A stretch of 5,414 bases of DNA from Betaproteobacteria bacterium (GTDB taxonomy: Bacteria > Pseudomonadota > Gammaproteobacteria > Burkholderiales > Burkholderiaceae), in assembly GCA_018969885.1 (NCBI GenBank), contig JAGWXN010000229.1, forward strand, positions 1 to 5,414. Reading direction: 5' to 3'. Position numbers and translations under genes: made by a program. Below are positions 1 through 3,732 of this stretch, one piece after another. Below the pieces are notes generated by a model. The model ran no database searches, was not told the DNA's origin, and saw only the letters and a program-made list of their open reading frames with translations. Numbering within the stretch: the first letter of the stretch is position 1; every line of letters begins with the position of its first letter.

Positions 1-29
1 AGTCGGATGAATACGGAAATTACCCTTTT

Positions 30-35
30 GGAGGA
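30..35 (+). promoter_or_regulatory. Ribosome binding site of the monooxygenase gene
   Basis: GGAGGA lies 7 nt before the ATG at 43, which is ideal Shine-Dalgarno sequence and spacing. An in-frame ATG at 7 would add 12 residues (MNTEITLLEDSA), but only 6 bases precede it in the window and the added residues do not resemble the family's N-terminus. The site therefore decides the start in favour of 43. Confidence 0.8.
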
Positions 36-42
36 CAGCGCC

Positions 43-1176
43 ATGCGTCTTGGTTACTTCACCATGCCCCTGCACCCGCTTGAGCGCGATCCCACCGTCA
101 CGCTCCAGGAAGACCGGCAGGCGATCATCCTGGCCGACCAACTCGGATTCCATGACGCGTTCGTGGGCGAGCATCTCACCGACCTCGCCGAAAACGTTAC
201 CAATAGCTTTATCTTTCTCGCCACGCTGATTGGTGAAACGAAGCAGATCCGGCTGGGGTCAGGCACCTCCAACTTGTCTCATACGCACCCCACGCTGGTG
301 GCTGCGCATGCCGCCATGTTCGATCACTTATCAAAGGGCCGGTTCATCTTCGGCGTGAGCCCAGGCGCACTGGCCTCCGATGCGGAAGCGCTCGGCATTC
401 TTGACCAGGATCGCAACCGGATTTTTGCTGAAGCGATCGATGTGATCCTCGCAATCTGGGAACGCGACCCTCCTTACGACATCGATTTCCCGGATAACCG
501 CTTCAAAGTCTCCACCCGCAAGACCCGGGTGCCCGAGATCGGGCGCGGGGTCATGATGAAGCCCTACCAGAAGCCGCGGCCCGAGATCGTGGGCACGGTG
601 GTGGCGCCCGCATCGAAAGGAGTCACGCTCATGGGGCGGCGCGACTTCCACCCCATGTCGGCGAATTTCCTGCTTTCGCATTGGCTCGCGAGTCACTGGA
701 CGAACTACGCCGAAGGCAAGGCGTCGGTGGGCGTGACCGCTAACCCCGAAGACTGGCGCGTTGCACGCACCATTTTTGTGGCCGAGGATGCAGCCACGGC
801 GCGCGCCTATGGCAAGGACGATGCGCGCAGCCCCTATCGGTACTATTACCGGCAGATGCTCACCAAGATGATGCTGTCGAAGCGCCACGTTATCTTCAAG
901 CGGCACGCTGACGAAGACGACAGCGCGCTCACCCTGGACCGGCTGCTCGACGACCTGGTGCTGTGCGGTACGGTTGATCAGGTGGTCGATCAGATCCTTG
1001 CGTTGCGCGAAGAGGCTGGAGATTTCGGCGAGATCGTCTACGCGGGTATGGACCAGGTTGACCCAGCGCTTTCTCGCCGGTCCATGGAACTGATGGCGCA
1101 GGAAGTCATGCCGCGGGTCAATTCAGCGATTGCGCATAGTCGGCGCCGGGCTGAACCGATGCGAAACGTCGCCTGA
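43..1176 (+). CDS. LLM-class flavin-dependent monooxygenase (luciferase-like, limonene monooxygenase-like)
   Basis: Probable cytoplasmic TIM-barrel monooxygenase that uses reduced flavin and O2 to oxidise a small organic substrate. It has 377 residues from the ATG at 43, within the family's usual 340-390. Seen: the first beta-strand MRLGYFTMPLHP followed by DPTVTLQEDR, an opening like that of limonene 1,2-monooxygenases; GEH at 42-44, where bacterial luciferase alpha has its EHH motif with a catalytic His; IRLGSGTSNLSHTHP (69-83); and the family signature SKGRFIFGVSPG (97-108). A long insertion (about 150-200) contains KPYQKPRPEIV, the conserved segment before the substrate-side strand. Known: many members take FMNH2 from a separate reductase, while others use F420. 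No reductase gene is in the window. The substrate cannot be told from sequence, so terpene, alkane, ketone or sulfonate are all open. The gene ends 113 nt before phoU and has no visible functional link to it. The family call is firm; the limonene-like subclass is tentative. Confidence 0.88.
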   Translation: MRLGYFTMPLHPLERDPTVTLQEDRQAIILADQLGFHDAFVGEHLTDLAENVTNSFIFLATLIGETKQIRLGSGTSNLSHTHPTLVAAHAAMFDHLSKGRFIFGVSPGALASDAEALGILDQDRNRIFAEAIDVILAIWERDPPYDIDFPDNRFKVSTRKTRVPEIGRGVMMKPYQKPRPEIVGTVVAPASKGVTLMGRRDFHPMSANFLLSHWLASHWTNYAEGKASVGVTANPEDWRVARTIFVAEDAATARAYGKDDARSPYRYYYRQMLTKMMLSKRHVIFKRHADEDDSALTLDRLLDDLVLCGTVDQVVDQILALREEAGDFGEIVYAGMDQVDPALSRRSMELMAQEVMPRVNSAIAHSRRRAEPMRNVA

Positions 1177-1197
1177 GCGCGAGCCAAACGCTGCGGC

Positions 1198-1222
1198 CGG
1201 ATGACGTTCCTTGACGCATCCG
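1198..1222. repeat. Inverted repeat between the monooxygenase gene and phoU
   Basis: CGGATG (1198-1203) and CATCCG (1217-1222) are perfect inverted arms of 6 bp around a 13-nt loop. No T-run follows, so it does not read as an intrinsic terminator. It could be a weak RNA hairpin or a protein site upstream of phoU, or chance in GC-rich DNA. The rest of the 113-bp gap has no convincing promoter: TTGAAA at 1234-1239 and GATACT at 1267-1272 are 27 nt apart, too far for sigma-70. Confidence 0.3.
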
Positions 1223-1278
1223 CGATAACCCTGTTGAAAGTGTCCGCAAACGCGAGGCGTGTGGTTGATACTGTAGCC

Positions 1279-1289
1279 GGGGGGTGATC
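1279..1289 (+). promoter_or_regulatory. Extended Shine-Dalgarno before the phoU GTG start
   Basis: GGGGGGTGATC sits directly before the GTG at 1290. It matches the complement of the 16S rRNA 3' end (GGAGGTGATC) with one mismatch, which makes 1290 the best start. The in-frame GTG at 1284, which would add two residues, lies inside this pairing region and is less likely. Confidence 0.6.
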
Positions 1290-1994
1290 GTGGACAAGCA
1301 TTTTTCTACACAGTTTGACGCTGAACTCAGCACGGTGTCTTCGCGCGTGCTTGAGATGGGCGGGCTGGTCGAGAGTCAGGTCATCAAGGCGGTCGCCGCC
1401 ATGACCGCTTTCGATGGCGAAGCGGCCGCCGAGGTTCTGCGGGAAGAGCAGCGCGTGAACCGGTTCGAAGTCGAAATCGACCGCGAGTTGTCGGGCATCA
1501 TCGCCCTACGACAGCCGACCGCGCGTGATCTGCGACTGCTCATCTCGATCAGCCGCATCATTGCCAACCTTGAGCGGGTGGGTGACGAGGCGGCACGCAC
1601 TGCGCGTGTGGTTCAGCGCCTGCTCGACGTGGGGCTCGCCACGCGGCTGCGGCTCCCCGTAAACGACCTGCAATTCGAAGCTGAAATGGCGGTTGAGCTC
1701 CTGCGAAAGGCGCTCGATGCCTTTGCGCGTCTCGATCCTGTGGGTGCGCTCGAGGTGATCAAGCAGGATCGTCAGATTGATAATGAGTTCGAGGGACTGC
1801 TTCGCAAACTCATCACCTACATGATGGAAGACCCCCGCACCATCAGTGCCTGCATCGACCTGGTATTCGTCGCCAAGGCGGTAGAGCGAATCGGCGACCA
1901 TGCCAAGAATCTCGCCGAGGCGGTGATTTACGTGGTCAAGGGGACCGACGTCCGTCATTCACCGATGACCGATGTCGAGAGCGCGGTGGGTTGA
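1290..1994 (+). CDS. phoU: Phosphate signalling complex protein PhoU
   Basis: PhoU is a cytoplasmic regulator that links the PstSCAB phosphate transporter to the PhoR sensor kinase and restrains Pho-regulon signalling and phosphate uptake when phosphate is plentiful. From the GTG at 1290 the product has 234 residues, the normal length for the family. It opens with DKHFSTQFDAEL and LEMGGLVESQV, typical of PhoU. It shows two tandem PhoU three-helix domains, each with the ExxxD metal-cluster motif: NLERVGDEA (E95, D99) and AVERIGDHA (E199, D203). The segment VNRFEVEIDRE (56-66) is the usual end of the first long helix, and RQPTARDLRLL (74-84) leads into the first motif. The C-terminal YVVKGTDVRH resembles betaproteobacterial PhoU. 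Odd: no pstB, phoB or phoR lies on either side, although phoU often ends a pst operon. It may be an orphan or second copy, transcribed from its own promoter or with the upstream monooxygenase. The identification is strong; the exact start (1284 or 1290) is less so. Confidence 0.95.
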   Translation: MDKHFSTQFDAELSTVSSRVLEMGGLVESQVIKAVAAMTAFDGEAAAEVLREEQRVNRFEVEIDRELSGIIALRQPTARDLRLLISISRIIANLERVGDEAARTARVVQRLLDVGLATRLRLPVNDLQFEAEMAVELLRKALDAFARLDPVGALEVIKQDRQIDNEFEGLLRKLITYMMEDPRTISACIDLVFVAKAVERIGDHAKNLAEAVIYVVKGTDVRHSPMTDVESAVG

Positions 1995-2008
1995 CCGCCG
2001 GTCAATCC
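1988..2008 (+). terminator. Hairpin at the phoU stop codon, possible terminator
   Basis: GGGTTGACC (1988-1996) and GGTCAATCC (2000-2008) pair over 9 bp, including one G-U, around a 3-nt GCC loop. The phoU stop codon (1992-1994) is inside the left arm. The tract after the stem is GGCCCCCCTTTC, with only three T's, so it is a poor intrinsic terminator. It may instead slow 3' exonucleases or help rho-dependent ending. The stem is seen directly; the function is inferred. Confidence 0.45.
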
Positions 2009-2077
2009 GGCCCCCCTTTCAAGACACTGGCCGCCTCCGGAGCAGGTGAGGGCAGCGACGCGGAGCGCGGCGCTCTA

Positions 2078-2095
2078 TCCGGTTCATAGACCGGA
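2078..2095. repeat. Perfect inverted repeat TCCGGT-N6-ACCGGA
   Basis: Arms TCCGGT (2078-2083) and ACCGGA (2090-2095) are perfectly complementary around the 6-nt loop TCATAG. No T-run follows. It could be a second stem helping to end phoU transcripts or a site for a dimeric regulator. The symmetry is certain; the role is unknown. Confidence 0.4.
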
Positions 2096-2159
2096 ATGGC
2101 CTCTGACACTCCGTCATTTCATCCTGTAGCCGCCTTCACGTAGACGAGGTGCTCTCCGC

Positions 2160-2192
2160 ATGCGCTTCGCTGGCGTACTGGGGCCCCGCTGA
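2160..2192 (+). other. Possible 10-codon leader ORF (MRFAGVLGPR)
   Basis: An ATG at 2160 opens 10 codons ending in TGA (2190-2192), with GAGG at 2146-2149 some 10 nt upstream. Its first four codons encode MRFA, as do those of the barrel gene at 2293, because the 13-bp string GCATGCGCTTCGC occurs at both starts (2158-2170 and 2291-2303). It could be a leader peptide or the remnant of a small duplication. The predicted promoter lies downstream of it, which argues against a leader role unless transcription starts further upstream. Confidence 0.15.
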
Positions 2193-2198
2193 CAACGT

Positions 2199-2228
2199 TT
2201 GACAAGATTTCGAAGCGTATGAGACACT
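2199..2228 (+). promoter_or_regulatory. Possible sigma-70 promoter of the glucan operon
   Basis: TTGACA at 2199-2204 is a perfect -35 consensus. The best partner is GACACT (2223-2228) at 18 nt, which matches TATAAT at only three positions including the final T. TATGAG (2218-2223) looks better but is only 13 nt away. Transcription would start around 2235, inside the palindrome, a normal place for a repressor to block. The weak -10 keeps this tentative. Confidence 0.3.
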
Positions 2229-2248
2229 TTTTGAAAGCGCTTTCAAAA
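2229..2248. promoter_or_regulatory. LacI-family-type operator, perfect 20-bp palindrome
   Basis: TTTTGAAAGCGCTTTCAAAA is a perfect 20-bp palindrome centred on the CG at 2238/2239. Its core TGAAAGCGCTTTCA fits the LacI/GalR-family pattern of symmetric half sites about a central CG, and fits the CcpA cre consensus TGWAANCGNTNWCA as a shape only. It lies 45 nt before the barrel gene's start. LacI-type repressors usually sense sugars, so this suggests induction by a glucan breakdown product. No regulator gene is in the window. Confidence 0.65.
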
Positions 2249-2266
2249 GCGCTCTGGAAACCGCTA
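2231..2266 (+). repeat. Three tandem copies of a 12-bp AAA-S-CGCT motif
   Basis: Three 12-bp units lie end to end: TTGAAAGCGCTT (2231-2242), TCAAAAGCGCTC (2243-2254) and TGGAAACCGCTA (2255-2266). Eight of twelve columns are invariant (T1, AAA at 4-6, CGCT at 8-11). The first unit is the core of the perfect palindrome. The second is the centre of an imperfect one (2241-2260, 8 of 10 pairs). The third is the most degraded. The array could let several repressor dimers bind side by side, or could be the trace of slippage. Confidence 0.5.
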
Positions 2267-2281
2267 AAACAACTCGATCCC

Positions 2282-2285
2282 GGAG
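2282..2285 (+). promoter_or_regulatory. Ribosome binding site of the outer-membrane barrel gene
   Basis: GGAG lies 7 nt before the ATG at 2293, which opens directly into a signal peptide. This supports 2293 as the start. Confidence 0.6.
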
Positions 2286-2292
2286 ACACTGC

Positions 2293-3723
2293 ATGCGCTT
2301 CGCCCGCCGCACCACCCTCCTGCTGGGCTTCGTGCTGCCCTTCTGCAGCCACGCTGAAACGTTTCAGGACACGAAGGGCAACACCTGGGAGATCTCGGGT
2401 TTTGTGAAGGTTGAGGCCACTCGCGCATCCGAGACCCCGCGACAGATATCGCCCAACGATTCGCTCTACAAATACGACCAGCGAAACGCCTTCGTTCCCG
2501 TGCCGAGCAACCCCACGCTCGGCAGTCGCTCGTCGTCGCTTGCACTCCAGCAACTCTCACTGGGCTACAGCCATGAAACCGAGGGAGCCGTCACCTTCGA
2601 GGCGCGCGCAAGCTACCGCTGGCGCTCCACCGCTGACCTCGGCGAGTGGTTCTCCGCCTCCGATGTGAGTTATCGCAGCGGCAAAGGCCTCGCCAACCGC
2701 GACTGGTTCGAGAAATTCATCGGCGTCTCACGCCCCGATCTGGGCTTTGTGCGCTACGGCACGCAGCTGTCGCGTACCTGGGCACGCTCCGATTCCTTCA
2801 GCTACCCCATTGGCCTTGCGAATCAGTGGGCGGGTACCGGTGCGGGCTTTAGCGTCATGCCCGAGGCGTTGCGTCTCACCAGTAAGCCTTTTGAGGACGG
2901 CATCGGCAAGCTCACCGTCGAAGTCAGCCTGGGGCGTGACCGCCTCAACACGGATAGTGTTCAGCAGAACCGTCTGACCAAGTCGAATATCGCTTATCAA
3001 CCGGGTGCAACGGAGCCACGCCTCGTGGAGCTGTTCCTGCAGTATTCGCGCGAGCGGCATCTGATTGAATTCACGCTGCAGAACGTGACGGGGGCACGCC
3101 AGAGTTCATTCGGCAAGGCGCCGCTGGTGGGATGGATAGGCGACCCGGACGCGATGTCGGTGGGCGGTGCTTGGCTGCCCCGGCGAGCCGGCAAGCCTGG
3201 CCAAAGTGCGGCGGTTCTGCAAGGTAATTACTGGCCGAATCCGCAGAACATGCTCACGTATGGCGCACGCCACAATCGCTGGACTGGATCGGCTGCGAGC
3301 TGCGCCTACGACACCGTGCAGAAGGTGTGCCTGTTTGGCCTCGACCCCGGCTTCAACTACGGCGACCTGAATTCCGACTACACCGGCTACCGGGCGTCCA
3401 ATTACGACCTGATGCTGGGCTGGAGCCATTACCGCGGTCTGTACACCTACACTGCAGGTGGCGTCTATTACGGACGCGCATCGAGCGCCAACCCGATTGA
3501 GTGGGGGCAGAGCAACACCGCGCTGAGCCTCAACCTTGGCATTTACCGGAAGCTACCGGAAGTTCATAAAGGGGCGAGTGTCTACGGCGGCATCGGATGG
3601 TCGCGCGTGAGCCGCCTCGGTCCGGCGCCGGTCAGCATGCCCGACAACCTGTTCCTGGGCTTCAATTCTCACTACGACCGGAGCGGTTCCGCCGCCACGG
3701 TTGGTTTTAACCTCGTTTTCTGA
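2293..3723 (+). CDS. Porin-like outer-membrane beta-barrel protein of the glucan operon
   Basis: Predicted outer-membrane barrel of 476 residues. A Sec signal peptide is clear: basic MRFARR, hydrophobic TTLLLGFVLPF, and a cut after SHA (A21). The mature part is rich in alternating polar/hydrophobic stretches with aromatic ends, such as LALQQLSLGYSHE, VTFEARASYRW, LVELFLQYSRE, YDLMLGWSHY, YTYTAGGVYYGR and ASVYGGIGWSRV. It ends AATVGFNLVF, the terminal-phenylalanine signal read by the BAM machinery. Segment GFVRYGTQLSRTWARSDSF (151-169) recalls porins in the strand leading to the inward loop. The only two mature cysteines, C337 and C346, are 9 apart and could form a disulfide in a surface loop. 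I do not recognise a named family: a general porin or a Wzi-like carbohydrate-binding barrel are both possible. Placement 9 nt before a GH81 beta-1,3-glucanase suggests that it passes or binds glucan oligosaccharides. That is inference from context only. Confidence 0.75.
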   Translation: MRFARRTTLLLGFVLPFCSHAETFQDTKGNTWEISGFVKVEATRASETPRQISPNDSLYKYDQRNAFVPVPSNPTLGSRSSSLALQQLSLGYSHETEGAVTFEARASYRWRSTADLGEWFSASDVSYRSGKGLANRDWFEKFIGVSRPDLGFVRYGTQLSRTWARSDSFSYPIGLANQWAGTGAGFSVMPEALRLTSKPFEDGIGKLTVEVSLGRDRLNTDSVQQNRLTKSNIAYQPGATEPRLVELFLQYSRERHLIEFTLQNVTGARQSSFGKAPLVGWIGDPDAMSVGGAWLPRRAGKPGQSAAVLQGNYWPNPQNMLTYGARHNRWTGSAASCAYDTVQKVCLFGLDPGFNYGDLNSDYTGYRASNYDLMLGWSHYRGLYTYTAGGVYYGRASSANPIEWGQSNTALSLNLGIYRKLPEVHKGASVYGGIGWSRVSRLGPAPVSMPDNLFLGFNSHYDRSGSAATVGFNLVF

Positions 3724-3725
3724 GG
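3722..3725 (+). promoter_or_regulatory. Ribosome binding site overlapping the barrel gene's stop codon
   Basis: GAGG shares two bases with the TGA at 3721-3723 and lies 7 nt before the ATG at 3733. This suggests translational coupling of the two genes and favours 3733 over the in-frame ATG at 3781, which has no ribosome binding site. Confidence 0.6.
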
Positions 3726-3732
3726 CGCGCTC

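Larger units (their letters stand above)
1995..2292. other. Intergenic control region between phoU and the glucan operon
   Basis: This stretch of about 300 bases has no convincing protein gene on either strand. In order it holds the end of the phoU hairpin, a second inverted repeat (2078-2095), a 10-codon mini-ORF (2160-2192), a TTGACA box (2199-2204), a LacI-type palindrome (2229-2248) inside a threefold 12-bp repeat (2231-2266), and the ribosome binding site of the barrel gene. Opposite-strand frames run through it into the next gene, but they lack ribosome binding sites and recognisable protein sequence. I see nothing in 2100-2155. Confidence 0.7.

Noticed and set aside
331..906. 191-codon open frame on the - strand inside the monooxygenase gene
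   Set aside because: It lies wholly antisense to a clear flavin monooxygenase, its translation is rich in R, H and A with no family signature, and long antisense frames are common in high-GC genes.
1198..1222. Intrinsic terminator after the monooxygenase gene
   Set aside because: The stem is only 6 bp with a 13-nt loop and no T-run, so it is kept only as an inverted repeat.
1231..1248. Possible pho box (CTGT...GTGTC) upstream of phoU
   Set aside because: The two half sites are not at the 11-bp repeat spacing of a pho box and match the consensus poorly.
2119..2553. - strand frames across the intergenic region and the barrel gene's 5' end
   Set aside because: They cover the operator and signal-peptide region, lack ribosome binding sites and recognisable sequence, and overlap the real gene.
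2293..3723. Assigning the barrel to the Wzi capsule-assembly family or to a classical porin family
   Set aside because: General barrel features are clear, but I could not identify a family-specific motif by eye, and no capsule genes are nearby. The call was left at porin-like barrel.
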